Below are positions 9,022-17,663 of a stretch of 60,651 nt of DNA, one piece after another; position 1 is the stretch's first letter; every line of letters begins with the position of its first letter. Source of the DNA: JBOHBN01 sp050698355 (GTDB taxonomy: Bacteria; Actinomycetota; Actinomycetes; Streptosporangiales; WHST01); contig JBOHBN010000146.1 of the NCBI GenBank assembly GCA_050698355.1, positions 1-60,651 on the forward strand, given 5' to 3'. The notes under the pieces are model-generated. The model saw only the letters and a list, made by a program, of their open reading frames with translations. It was not told the DNA's origin and searched no databases. Position numbers and translations under genes: made by a program.

Positions 9022-10023
9022 CTGAGCACCTACATCATCAAGAGGCTGCTGCAGATAATCCCCGTTCTCCTCGGGGTCTCCGTGGTGGCCTTTTGCATGG
9101 TTCACGCGATCCCGGGCGACCCGGCGCAGATCCTCCTCGGCCAGGCCGCGACGCCGGACCAGGTGCACCAGCTCCGGGTGTCCATGGGCCTGAACCGGCC
9201 GCTCGTGGTCCAGTACGGTGACTTCATCGCCGGGGCGGTGCAGGGAGACCTCGGGGTTTCGTTGACCACCGGGCGGGCGGTGACCACCGAGCTCGCGGCG
9301 CGCCTACCGGCGACGGTGGAGCTGACGGTGTGCGCGATGATCGTCGCGGTCGGGGTGGGTATCCCCGTCGGCGTCGTCTCAGCGGTGCGGCAGTACTCGC
9401 TCATCGACAAGTTCGCGTCCGTGCTCGCCCTGACCGGCATCAGCATGCCGATCTTCTGGCTGGCGATGGTCCTGATCGTCATCTTCGCCTCGACGCTCAA
9501 CATCCTCCCGTTTCCCGGGCGCATCTCGAACGATGTCAGCATCACCTCGTACAGCGGGTTGGTCCTGGTCGACTCGCTGATCGCGGGCAATCTCCATGCG
9601 TGGTGGAACGGCTTCCTCCATCTGGTCATGCCGGCGGTCGCTCTCGGCACGATCCCGATGGCCGTCATCATGCGGATGACCCGCTCGAGCATGCTGGAGG
9701 TACTGGACGAGGACTACATCCGCACGGCCAGGGCCAAGGGCGTCATGCCGTGGTGGGTGGTGTTCAAGCACGCGTTGCGCAACGCCATGCTCCCGACCAT
9801 TACGGTGATCGGGGTGCAGGTCGGCCTGCTCATGGGCGGGGCCGTGATCACCGAGACGATCTTCTCCTGGCCCGGCGTCGGCCAGCTCGCGTACCAGGCG
9901 ATCTACGGGCGTGACTACGCGGTGATCCAGGGTGTCGTGCTCTACGGCGCGACGTTCGTGGTGCTGATCAACGTGGTCGTCGACGTGCTCTACGCGGTAC
10001 TCGATCCGCGAGTGAGGTACTGA
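9022..10023 (+). CDS. Peptide ABC transporter permease (DppB/OppB type), apparent CTG start
   Basis: This integral-membrane subunit of about 334 residues forms half of the translocation channel. The family N-terminus STYIIKRLLQIIPVLLG with the first membrane helix is encoded directly after a CTG at 9022. Between an in-frame TAG at 8992 and this CTG there is no ATG, GTG or TTG; GAGAAGG lies about 10 nt upstream. Starting at the next GTG (9082) would delete the first helix. The cytoplasmic EAA loop (EDYIRTARAKGVMPWW) that contacts the ATPases is present. It ends 2 nt before the next permease starts. Confidence 0.9.
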   Translation: MSTYIIKRLLQIIPVLLGVSVVAFCMVHAIPGDPAQILLGQAATPDQVHQLRVSMGLNRPLVVQYGDFIAGAVQGDLGVSLTTGRAVTTELAARLPATVELTVCAMIVAVGVGIPVGVVSAVRQYSLIDKFASVLALTGISMPIFWLAMVLIVIFASTLNILPFPGRISNDVSITSYSGLVLVDSLIAGNLHAWWNGFLHLVMPAVALGTIPMAVIMRMTRSSMLEVLDEDYIRTARAKGVMPWWVVFKHALRNAMLPTITVIGVQVGLLMGGAVITETIFSWPGVGQLAYQAIYGRDYAVIQGVVLYGATFVVLINVVVDVLYAVLDPRVRY

Positions 10024-10025
10024 CG

Positions 10026-10931
10026 GTGGCGGCGCAGACCGAGGAGGGTGCGGCACTGTCGGCCGGCGCGGCCGTCTCGGCCCGAGGACGCGGCGGCTTC
10101 GTGCGCGCCTACTCGAGTAACAGGCTCGCGGTCGTCGGCGCGGGGGTGATGGCCGTGTTCATCCTCGCCGCGATCCTCGCCCCGCTCATCGCACCGTACG
10201 GGCCGAACGTCCAGCACCTGGCGGGCAAGTTCGCGGGCCCGAGCGGCGCTCACCCCCTCGGTCAGGACGAGCTCGGCCGCGACATCCTGTCGCGCGTCAT
10301 CTACGGCGCGCGGGTGTCGCTGACCGCGGGCCTGGCCGCGGTCGTCTTCGCGACCGTCGTCGGGTCCTTGGTCGGCCTGACCGCGGGTTACCTCGGCCGC
10401 TGGATCGACGCCGTGCTGATGCGCGCGATGGACATCCTGCTGGCGTTTCCGAGCATCCTGCTCGCAATCGTGGTCGTGACAATGCTCGGGCAGGGCCTTG
10501 TGAACGCGATGCTGGCCGTCGGCATCGTCAACGTACCCCGCATGGCGCGGGTGGTGCGCTCCGCCGTGATCGGGATCCGGGAGCGTGAGTACGTGGAAGC
10601 TGCCCGGGCGACCGGGGCTTCGAGCTCCCGGATCCTGTTCTTCACCGTGCTGCCGAACAGTCTTGCGCCGCTGATCGTGCAGGCGACGATCACCTTGGCG
10701 ACCGCGATCCTCGACATCGCTGCGCTGTCCTTCCTCGGGCTCGGCGCCCAGGCGCCGACGCCCGAATGGGGCGCGATGTTGACCGACGCCTTCAGGTCCG
10801 GTTACGGCGTCTTCATCAACGGGCAGCACGCGATCCTGTTCCCCGGCATCGCGATCGCCCTGTCGGTGCTGTCGGTGAACTTCATCGGGGACGGTTTGCG
10901 AGACGCGTTCGACCCGCGGCGACGGCGGTGA
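10026..10931 (+). CDS. Peptide ABC transporter permease (DppC/OppC type)
   Basis: This is the second channel subunit, 301 residues, starting with GTG 2 nt after the previous stop. It has an N-terminal cytoplasmic tail, a first helix (AVVGAGVMAVFILAAILAPL), the periplasmic segment with HPLGQDELGRDILSR typical of DppC, and the EAA loop REYVEAARATGASSSR. The tight spacing indicates translational coupling with the B-type permease. The two together form the membrane part of the dipeptide/oligopeptide importer. Confidence 0.93.
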   Translation: MAAQTEEGAALSAGAAVSARGRGGFVRAYSSNRLAVVGAGVMAVFILAAILAPLIAPYGPNVQHLAGKFAGPSGAHPLGQDELGRDILSRVIYGARVSLTAGLAAVVFATVVGSLVGLTAGYLGRWIDAVLMRAMDILLAFPSILLAIVVVTMLGQGLVNAMLAVGIVNVPRMARVVRSAVIGIREREYVEAARATGASSSRILFFTVLPNSLAPLIVQATITLATAILDIAALSFLGLGAQAPTPEWGAMLTDAFRSGYGVFINGQHAILFPGIAIALSVLSVNFIGDGLRDAFDPRRRR

Positions 10932-10972
10932 CCGTCGAAGGCAACAGGGTCGACCTGAGAGGAGAGGGTTGT

Positions 10973-12358
10973 ATGTCGAGCGGTTCGGGGCAGGAAGCGC
11001 CCACTGATGTCTTCGACCACATCGACGCGCGTACGGACGGGTACGTCGAGCGCCTGCTCGACTACGTGTCCCACCCGAGCGTCAGCGCCTCGGGGGAGGG
11101 AGTCGCTGAGGTCGCCGACTACATCTGTGCGTTCGTGCAGGAGATCGGCCTGGATGCTCGGCTGGTCCCGACCGAGGGTGCGCCGATGGTGTACGGGGAT
11201 CGCCACGAGAGCGACGAGCTCCCCACGATCCTGTTCTACGGGCACTACGACGTGCAGCCCCCGGAGCCGCTGGACCAGTGGGTGACACCTCCGTTCGAGC
11301 CTTCGGTCCGCGATGGTCGCGTCTACGCGCGCGGTGTCGGTGACAACAAGGGCCAGCACCTGGCGCAGCTGTTCGCCATCGACGCGTTCCTGCAGTGCCG
11401 CAAGCACCTGCCCTGCAATGTGAAGGTGCTGCTGGAGGGCGAGGAGGAGATCGGCAGCCCGCGGATGCTCGATTTCGTCCGTGAGCACGGTGACCTCCTG
11501 CGGGCCGACCTGATGGTCATCAGCGACGGGCCCGTCGACTCGACCGGCAGGGCGAAGGTGTCGCTTGGTGTCCGGGGTGTGCTGAGCATTGAACTCCGGG
11601 CGGCGGGAGCCGACGCGGACCTGCACTCCGGCCACTGGGGCAACGTCGCTCCCGAGCCGATGTGGGACCTGGTGCACCTGCTGGCGACGATGAAGGACGG
11701 CAACGGCCGCGTGCTGGTCGACGGCTTCTACGACGACGTCGAGCCGTTGAGCGCGGCCGAGCAGGACGCGCTCGACCGGCTACCGATCGACGTCGAGGAG
11801 ATCAAACGCGGCCTGGGCGTCAGCGAGTTCGCCGCGCCGCGCGATCGTGCGTACGCCGAGCGGTTGACTGGCTGGCCGACGCTCACCATCAACGGGTTCC
11901 ACGGAGGGTACGGTGGCGCAGGTCCCAAGACCGTGCTGCCGCGCGAGGGCGTCGTCAAGTGCGACATCCGCCTGGTCGAGGCGCAGACGGCCGACGACAT
12001 CTTCGCCAAGGTCAGCCGGCACGTGCAGCAGCACGCTCCCGGAGTGCAGGTGGTGCGCCACGGCGGGAGCATGGAACCGTCGAAGACCCCGGTGGAGTCG
12101 CCGTACGTGGAGCCGGTGCGCCGCGCGGTGGTCGCCGCGCAAGGCGAGGATCCGGTGCTGTGGCCGGCAGGCGGCGGGAGCCTGCCGCTGTACGCGTTCA
12201 GCAAGGTACTCGGCATACCGACGATCGAGGTGCCGTACGGCAGTCCGGATCAGGCGAACCACGCACCGAACGAGAACATGGAGTTGCGGAGGTTCACCGC
12301 CGGGATACGGACCGGAGCGGCGATGCTGCAGGAACTCGGCGCCGTACGAGGCCACTGA
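10973..12358 (+). CDS. M20 family metallopeptidase (dipeptidase-like)
   Basis: This 461-residue cytoplasmic dizinc peptidase or deacylase has the metal motifs YGHYDVQPP (His91, Asp93), YARGVGDNKG (Asp124) and the catalytic/metal glutamates in LLEGEEEIGSP (about 157-158), with the dimerisation (lid) domain in the middle. The ATG at 10973 follows GGAGAGGG. It sits inside the peptide-importer operon, so it probably cleaves imported dipeptides or acyl-amino acids. The exact substrate is unknown; carnosinase-like dipeptidase is the closest family type by motif layout. Confidence 0.88.
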   Translation: MSSGSGQEAPTDVFDHIDARTDGYVERLLDYVSHPSVSASGEGVAEVADYICAFVQEIGLDARLVPTEGAPMVYGDRHESDELPTILFYGHYDVQPPEPLDQWVTPPFEPSVRDGRVYARGVGDNKGQHLAQLFAIDAFLQCRKHLPCNVKVLLEGEEEIGSPRMLDFVREHGDLLRADLMVISDGPVDSTGRAKVSLGVRGVLSIELRAAGADADLHSGHWGNVAPEPMWDLVHLLATMKDGNGRVLVDGFYDDVEPLSAAEQDALDRLPIDVEEIKRGLGVSEFAAPRDRAYAERLTGWPTLTINGFHGGYGGAGPKTVLPREGVVKCDIRLVEAQTADDIFAKVSRHVQQHAPGVQVVRHGGSMEPSKTPVESPYVEPVRRAVVAAQGEDPVLWPAGGGSLPLYAFSKVLGIPTIEVPYGSPDQANHAPNENMELRRFTAGIRTGAAMLQELGAVRGH

Positions 12359-12418
12359 GGGCCGTCGCGCGAACGCTGGCAGGTACAGGACGAGGAAGGT
12401 AGAGGGCGAGGAGGGCTC

Positions 12419-13612
12419 GTGAAGACCGCAGGTGACGTTCGTGAGCAGATCCGGCAGGCGTTGAAGGACTTGCATGACAAGGCCATCGACCTGAGCCTCG
12501 ACCTGCACAGGCACCCGGAGCTGTCGATGCGCGAGGAATATGCGGCCGGCCGGCTGAAGGCATGGCTCGCCGCGGAGGGCTTCGAAGTGGAGAGCCCGGT
12601 GGCCGGCCTGGACACCGCGTTCGTCGCCCGCGTCGGCAACGGGGACCGCCCGCGGGTGGCGTACCTGCTGGAGTACGACGCGCTGCCGGAGATCGGCCAC
12701 GCCTGCGGGCACAACCTGATCGCGGCCGGCGGGCTCGCGGCGGCGACGGCTCTGCATCGCGCGCTTCCCGATCCGGACGGCACGCTCCTCGTCATCGGTA
12801 CGCCGGGGGAGGAAGGCGGTGGCGGCAAGATCACCGAGCTCGATGCGGGCGTGTTCGAGGGTGTCGATGCCGCGCTGATGTTCCATCCTGGCGACCGGAC
12901 GTGGCCGTGGCGCCACGCCACCGCGATCGCCCACCTCAGCGTCAAGTTCCACGGGAAGGCGGCACACGCGGCCGGAAACCCCGGGGCGGGCCGCAACGCC
13001 CTGTCGGCCATGCTGCAGTTCTTCAGCTCGGTCGACGCGCTCCGCCAGCACGTGCCGGAGAGCGCCCGCCTGCATGGCGTCATCACGCATGGCGGTGCGG
13101 CGCCGAACATCATCCCGGATTACACCGAGGCCGCCTACCTCGTGCGGGCACTGACGCAGGAAGGCACCCACGAGCTCGTCGAGCGGGTGACGGCGTGCGC
13201 CGAGGGTGCGGCGCGGGCAACGGGCACCACCACGGAGGTGAGCCACGAGTCCCCGCTGTACGCCGAGCGGAAGAACAACAAGGTCATCGCGTCGCGTGTC
13301 GCGGAGTACCTGCGCGGGACCGGCGAGGACGTCCAGGAGCCGGTCCTGAAGGGCGGGACCGGGTCGTCCGACATCGGCAACGTGAGCCTCGTACTTCCGA
13401 GCATCCACCCGTACATGCAGATCGTGCCGAGAGGCACCCCGGGCCACTCCGTCGCGTTCCGTGATGCCGCCGGGTCGCCGGAGGGCCTGGAGGCGATGAC
13501 CCGGATGGCCGAGGCACTGGCGCTGGCGGGCGCCGACCTGCTGCTCGACCCGGAGATGGTGGAGCGGGCGTGGGAGGAGTTCCGCACCACAGGCGCGGAC
13601 GTGCCCGACTGA
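12419..13612 (+). CDS. M20 family amidohydrolase (AbgB/IAA-amino-acid hydrolase type)
   Basis: This 397-residue protein has the M20D-like motifs EYDALPEIGHACGHNLIA, IGTPGEEGGGGK and MFHPGD, and HGKAAHAAGNPGAGRNAL in the dimerisation domain. Relatives such as p-aminobenzoyl-glutamate hydrolase subunit B remove acyl or aryl-acyl groups from amino acids. It starts with GTG at 12419 after GAGGAGGGC, 60 nt behind the other M20 gene. Two peptidases of different M20 subtypes in one import operon suggest uptake of blocked or acylated peptides, which is inference. Substrate not identifiable. Confidence 0.85.
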   Translation: MKTAGDVREQIRQALKDLHDKAIDLSLDLHRHPELSMREEYAAGRLKAWLAAEGFEVESPVAGLDTAFVARVGNGDRPRVAYLLEYDALPEIGHACGHNLIAAGGLAAATALHRALPDPDGTLLVIGTPGEEGGGGKITELDAGVFEGVDAALMFHPGDRTWPWRHATAIAHLSVKFHGKAAHAAGNPGAGRNALSAMLQFFSSVDALRQHVPESARLHGVITHGGAAPNIIPDYTEAAYLVRALTQEGTHELVERVTACAEGAARATGTTTEVSHESPLYAERKNNKVIASRVAEYLRGTGEDVQEPVLKGGTGSSDIGNVSLVLPSIHPYMQIVPRGTPGHSVAFRDAAGSPEGLEAMTRMAEALALAGADLLLDPEMVERAWEEFRTTGADVPD

Positions 13613-13649
13613 CGACGCTCGAGACAACTTCTAAGAGGACGCGACCGCC

Positions 13650-14669
13650 ATGGCCATGCTCGATGTACGCGACTTGAAGACCAGGTTCAAGACCTCTGAC
13701 GGCGTGGTCAAGGCGGTCGACGGTGTCTCGTTCTCGCTCGAACCCGGCCAGACGCTCGGCATCGCCGGGGAGTCCGGCTCGGGCAAGAGCGCGGCTGCAC
13801 TGTCCATCATGCAGCTCAACCCGCAGCCGCCGTGCTGGTACCCCGGCGGGGAGATCCTCTTTGAGGGCAGGAACCTGATCGGGGCCTCCGAGAAGCAGAT
13901 GCGGCAGGTCCGGGGCAACGAGATCGCCATGATCTTCCAGGACCCGATGATGAGCCTGAACCCCGTGTTCACCATCGGCAACCAGATCATGGAGACGATC
14001 CGGATCCACCAGCACGTGACGAAGGCCGAGGCGAGACAGCGCACGCTGGAGGTCTTGCGCGACGTCGGCATCCCGCACCCGGAGGAGCGGGTGAAGGAGT
14101 ACCCGCACCAGTTCTCCGGAGGCATGCGCCAGCGAGCGATGATCGCGATGGCCCTTTCCTGCAACCCGAAGGTGCTCATCGCCGACGAGCCGACAACGGC
14201 GTTGGACGTGACCATTCAGGCCCAGATACTCGAGCTGATAACCAAGCTGCAGGACAGGTACGAGACGGCGGTCATCATCATCACCCACGACCTCGGGGTG
14301 ATGGCCAAGGTCGCCGACGACGTCCTGGTCATGTACGCCGGCCGTGTCGTGGAGAAGGGTACGGTCGACGACATCTTCTACGAGACCATGATGCCGTACT
14401 CCTGGTCGCTCCTACGGTCGCTGCCGCGCCTGGACATGCCGGAGGGCGTGCGCCTGCTTCCCATTCCAGGCACGCCGCCGAGCCTGATCTCGTTGCCCGA
14501 AGGGTGCAACTTTCACCCGCGCTGCCCGTTCGTGAAGCAGGAGTGCCATCAGGTCGATCCTCCGTTGGAGGAGAAGCGGCCCAAGCACCAGGCGGCATGC
14601 ATACTCTCGGTGGATGAGCTGGAGGCGCAGAAGCGTAGCCTGGCCGAGGAACTAGAGGTCGAGGGGTGA
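13650..14669 (+). CDS. Peptide ABC transporter ATP-binding protein (OppD/DppD type)
   Basis: This 339-residue ATPase is the first of the pair in the operon. Motifs are Walker A GESGSGKSA, signature FSGGMRQRAMIAMAL, Walker B VLIADEPTTALD, the switch His in IITHDLGV, and the C-terminal extension with CNFHPRCPF. The FSGGMRQR form is the D-type signature, unlike the FSGGQRQR of the F-type partner. It starts with ATG at 13650 after AAGAGGACG and overlaps the next gene by 4 nt. Confidence 0.94.
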   Translation: MAMLDVRDLKTRFKTSDGVVKAVDGVSFSLEPGQTLGIAGESGSGKSAAALSIMQLNPQPPCWYPGGEILFEGRNLIGASEKQMRQVRGNEIAMIFQDPMMSLNPVFTIGNQIMETIRIHQHVTKAEARQRTLEVLRDVGIPHPEERVKEYPHQFSGGMRQRAMIAMALSCNPKVLIADEPTTALDVTIQAQILELITKLQDRYETAVIIITHDLGVMAKVADDVLVMYAGRVVEKGTVDDIFYETMMPYSWSLLRSLPRLDMPEGVRLLPIPGTPPSLISLPEGCNFHPRCPFVKQECHQVDPPLEEKRPKHQAACILSVDELEAQKRSLAEELEVEG

Positions 14670-15697
14670 CGGCAGTGAGCGATTACCTCCTGGAGGCGAC
14701 CGGCCTGGCGATGCACTTCCCGATCAAGGCCGGGCTGCTGCGCCGTACGGTCGGGCACGTCAAGGCCGTCGACGGGGTGAACCTCTCGCTGCGGAAGGGC
14801 GAGACGCTCGGGCTCGTCGGGGAGTCGGGCTGCGGCAAGAGCACGTTGGCACGCTTGCTGCTTCGGCTGCTCGAACCGACCGCGGGTGAGGTGCTCTTCG
14901 AGGGCGAGAACGTGCTGACCCGCGACCGCAAACAGATGCTCGACCTGCGGCGGGACCTGCAGATCGTTTTCCAGGACCCGTACGCCTCACTGAACCCCCG
15001 CGCCACGGTCGGGCGCATTATCGCCGAGCCGTTGAAGGTCCACGGCTACGAGGGAAACATTCGGCGTCGCGTGCAGGAGCTGCTCGAGGTCGTGGGCCTC
15101 AACCCCGAGCATTTCAACCGGTACCCGCACGAGTTCAGCGGCGGTCAGCGGCAGCGAGTCGGCGTCGCCAGGGCGATAGCGATGAACCCGAAGCTCATCG
15201 TCTGCGACGAACCCATCTCGGCTCTCGACGTGTCCATCCAGGCGCAGGTCATAAACCTGCTGCAGGATCTGCAGCGAGACTTCGGCCTGACGTACATCTT
15301 CATCGCGCACGACCTCTCCGTCGTGCGGCACGTCGCCGACCGGGTCGCGGTAATGTACCTGGGCAAGGTCGTCGAGGTGGCCGACAGCCGCGTGCTGTAC
15401 GAGTCGCCGAAGCACCCGTACACCTGGTCGCTGCTGTCGGCGGTGCCGATCCCCGATCCGGAGAAGGAGCGGCAACGGCAACGCATCGTGCTGACCGGCG
15501 ACGTTCCATCGGCAGCGAAGCCGCCGAGCGGGTGCACGTTCCACACACGTTGCCCGCGCGCGCGTCCGTACTGCGTGAACAACGTTCCGGAGCTCGAGCC
15601 GCGCGGCGACGCCGGCAACCTCACCGCGTGCCACTTCCCGGTCATGCCGGGCGAGCGCGTGGACGATCCCGCCGCTACTGAGCCTGCGGGGGCCTGA
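14666..15697 (+). CDS. Peptide ABC transporter ATP-binding protein (OppF/DppF type)
   Basis: This 343-residue ATPase is translationally coupled to the D-type gene by a GTGA overlap. It has Walker A GESGCGKST, signature FSGGQRQRVGVARAI, Walker B LIVCDEPISALD, switch His IAHDLSV and the C-terminal CTFHTRCPRARPYC. It closely resembles the F-type ATPase at 314-1369, so the genome has at least two paralogous peptide importers close together. A long hairpin follows its stop and probably ends the operon. Confidence 0.94.
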   Translation: MTAVSDYLLEATGLAMHFPIKAGLLRRTVGHVKAVDGVNLSLRKGETLGLVGESGCGKSTLARLLLRLLEPTAGEVLFEGENVLTRDRKQMLDLRRDLQIVFQDPYASLNPRATVGRIIAEPLKVHGYEGNIRRRVQELLEVVGLNPEHFNRYPHEFSGGQRQRVGVARAIAMNPKLIVCDEPISALDVSIQAQVINLLQDLQRDFGLTYIFIAHDLSVVRHVADRVAVMYLGKVVEVADSRVLYESPKHPYTWSLLSAVPIPDPEKERQRQRIVLTGDVPSAAKPPSGCTFHTRCPRARPYCVNNVPELEPRGDAGNLTACHFPVMPGERVDDPAATEPAGA

Positions 15698-15708
15698 GGA
15701 CGGGGCGC

Positions 15709-15772
15709 AGATCCGTTTCGCTTGGCCGTAGCGCGTAGAAACCTGCGCGCTACGGCCAGAAAGAACGGATCT
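15709..15772. terminator. Long hairpin at the end of the peptide-transport operon
   Basis: The outer arms AGATCCGTT and AACGGATCT and the inner arms TGGCCGTAGCGCG and CGCGCTACGGCCA pair around a short loop, with a small internal mismatch. It lies between the convergent ends of the operon (15697) and the ACT-ASCH gene (15785), so it could terminate both. There is no T-run. Confidence 0.6.
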
Positions 15773-15784
15773 TGGTGCAAGACA

Positions 15785-16642
15785 CTAAGAGACTCTGTCG
15801 ATCAGCCGGAACCATTCCACGACGACGGGTTCGGTCTCACGGAGCTGCCACGTCGGGTCACCGGCGTCGGCGCGTATCATCTCGGCCGCTTTCTCCCAGA
15901 ACGCGATGTGGGCACGACGCCATTCGGCGTCGTCGGCGAAGCCCTCGCCCTCGTCCCGGGCGACGTCGTCGCCGACGAGGTGGAGCGGAACGATGGTGAC
16001 AGCGGTTGTCTCCACCGTCCCGTATGCCTTTCCCTTGTGGTCGACCAGGGGAAGGCGCTCGCCGACGCGGGGCAGTGGCTCGCCGGAGAGGTACTCGATC
16101 GCGAGCGAGGAGGTGGCGGTCTTCTCGCCGCGCAGGACGGCGGCGAGCAACCGGTCGCCGAGACCGTCGTCGCCCTCGTAGCCGAAGCTCATCACTTTCC
16201 CGAGCGATTCGGCGGGGACGTTGGTGCTCTCCGCGGGCTCCACAGCAGGAGTGACGACGTGCCCCGCGCGTTCGAGCGCGCCGATGGCCGCCGACTGCTT
16301 GTCGGCGGGAACGAGCGCGTAGTCCGTGTCATAGGTGGAGAGGGCGAGGACGCTGATCCCCGCATCGCGCAACGGATCGGCGAGCGATGCCAGTACGCCC
16401 GTGAGGCTGAAGTCGACCGGCCCGCACACGCGCAATGCCGACCAGGGTCGCTCTGCACGTACGCTGTCGGGAACTGCCCGCTCGTCGCATACGACGGAGA
16501 TCTCGTCCTCGGTGCGAGTCACGGCCACGAGCGGCTCACCGCGCGTCAGCGGCACCCACACTGGCACCGGTTCGCTCGGGGGTATGCGGCATACCGCATA
16601 CCTTCCAGACAGGATCTGCAGGGAGCGTGGGCGGGCGGTCAC
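15785..16642 (-). CDS. ACT domain-ASCH domain fusion protein
   Basis: The 285-residue protein appears to combine two ligand-binding modules. Residues about 1-140 look like a pair of ACT-like (CASTOR/ACT_7) folds: LQILSGRYAVCRIPP, VVCDERAVP, and then SALRVCGPVDFSLTGVLASLADPLRDAG with ISVLALSTYDTDYALV. Residues about 160-285 are an ASCH domain (GDRLLAAVLRGEKTATSSL, PRVGERLPLVDHKG, AFWEKA). ACT domains usually sense amino acids; ASCH domains are PUA-related and proposed to bind RNA. The GTG at 16642 is chosen because it overlaps the upstream stop as GTGA. A metabolite-responsive RNA-binding role is inference. Confidence 0.75.
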   Translation of the reverse strand: MTARPRSLQILSGRYAVCRIPPSEPVPVWVPLTRGEPLVAVTRTEDEISVVCDERAVPDSVRAERPWSALRVCGPVDFSLTGVLASLADPLRDAGISVLALSTYDTDYALVPADKQSAAIGALERAGHVVTPAVEPAESTNVPAESLGKVMSFGYEGDDGLGDRLLAAVLRGEKTATSSLAIEYLSGEPLPRVGERLPLVDHKGKAYGTVETTAVTIVPLHLVGDDVARDEGEGFADDAEWRRAHIAFWEKAAEMIRADAGDPTWQLRETEPVVVEWFRLIDRVS

Positions 16643-17505
16643 GGCGTGCCCTGGCCGGGCCAGCCATACACATCGGCGACGCGGTGGAAGCCACGATCGA
16701 TGAGCGCCTCCTCGAGTTTCGGGGCGTCGTCGGGGCACACCACGACGAGCTGGACGTCGCCGCGCTCCCGTGCAGCGGCCGTCGCGGCGTCGATCAACCT
16801 CTCCGGGGCCTTCCTATCGATCCGGTCGACGAGCCCGCTGGTCCCTCCCGGGTCGTAGACCGGTGGTGCCTCGCGACGGCCGAGCACACCGATCCCGCCG
16901 TGCTCATCGCCCAACAAGACGACGCCGTCGGCACCGGGATCGAGTGGGGCGCCGAAGGTGTGCGGGGCGGCCGGCGGCAGCGAGTCGCCGATGTCTTCGC
17001 GGGAGATGCGTCGCACCTGCGCTGGGGTTGCCGGCGTCGCGCCGTCGTACCGGAGCACCCAGTACGCCGACCTGGGCCGCATCCCGGCTGCCGCGCAGCA
17101 AGCGGCCTTGCGTACGTCCGGCCGCGGCACGCAGGTGATGGTCGGCTTCTCCTCGACCGTACGCAGCAGTTGCGCCATGCCGTCGGTCCACCAGCCGTCG
17201 TCGGCGGTGGCGAAGTCGTCCAGGAACCACCAACCGTCGCACCGGGTGCTCACCGCACAGCCCACGACCGTGTCGGCGCCGTGCGCGGTCGCGGCGTCGG
17301 CCGGGTCGTCGGACACGAGCACGCGGGCGCGGCCGTCGTGCCCGTCGATCGCCTGCCGCAGCCACTCCTCGTGCGCCGCGTCGGCGCCACCCGCCATCCG
17401 CCAGAACTCCGGCTCCCAATCGGCGAGCCGTCGGCGGCGCCGCCTCGTGATCGCCGCGACGGCGGGCAGGTCGTCCACGTTCGCCGGTCGAACTCGGCAT
17501 GCCAT
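16639..17505 (-). CDS. GNAT-like acetyltransferase family protein
   Basis: This 288-residue protein starts with the GNAT-like VRPANVDDLPAVAAITRRR, and around residues 120-150 carries TCVPRPDVRKAACCAAAGM followed by a YWVLRYD strand, as in the C-terminal half of a GNAT fold. The last 120 residues contain GVVLLGDEHGGIGVLGR and a second alpha/beta segment I do not recognise. Substrate unknown. The ATG at 17505 is the natural start; the frame upstream runs through a tRNA gene. It overlaps the ACT-ASCH gene by 4 nt, so the two are made together and possibly act together. Confidence 0.65.
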   Translation of the reverse strand: MACRVRPANVDDLPAVAAITRRRRRRLADWEPEFWRMAGGADAAHEEWLRQAIDGHDGRARVLVSDDPADAATAHGADTVVGCAVSTRCDGWWFLDDFATADDGWWTDGMAQLLRTVEEKPTITCVPRPDVRKAACCAAAGMRPRSAYWVLRYDGATPATPAQVRRISREDIGDSLPPAAPHTFGAPLDPGADGVVLLGDEHGGIGVLGRREAPPVYDPGGTSGLVDRIDRKAPERLIDAATAAARERGDVQLVVVCPDDAPKLEEALIDRGFHRVADVYGWPGQGTP

Positions 17506-17531
17506 GGCAGCAACCCTACGATCTTCGCAAG

Positions 17532-17613
17532 TGCGGGAGGAGGGACTCGAACCCACACGCCCGAAGGCACCAGGACCTAAACCTGACGCGTCTACCTGTT
17601 CCGCCACTCCCGC
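17532..17613 (-). tRNA. tRNA-Leu (anticodon TAG)
   Basis: On the minus strand the sequence folds as a class II tRNA: acceptor GCGGGAG paired with CTCCCGC, D arm, anticodon stem TCAGG/CCTGG around loop TTTAGGT (anticodon TAG), a variable arm TGCCTTCGGGCG and a T arm with GGGTTCGAGTCCC. The discriminator base is A and no CCA is encoded. The T stem has one mismatch in this reading. Confidence 0.9.
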
Positions 17614-17663
17614 CTGCACCGATGATCCTACGGTAGCGGCGCCACGCACTGGGCCGGTGTGCG

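Noticed and set aside
11780..13627. Minus-strand open frame of 615 codons opposite the M20 genes
   Set aside because: Same GC-driven antisense effect; the plus strand has intact M20 zinc motifs in both genes.
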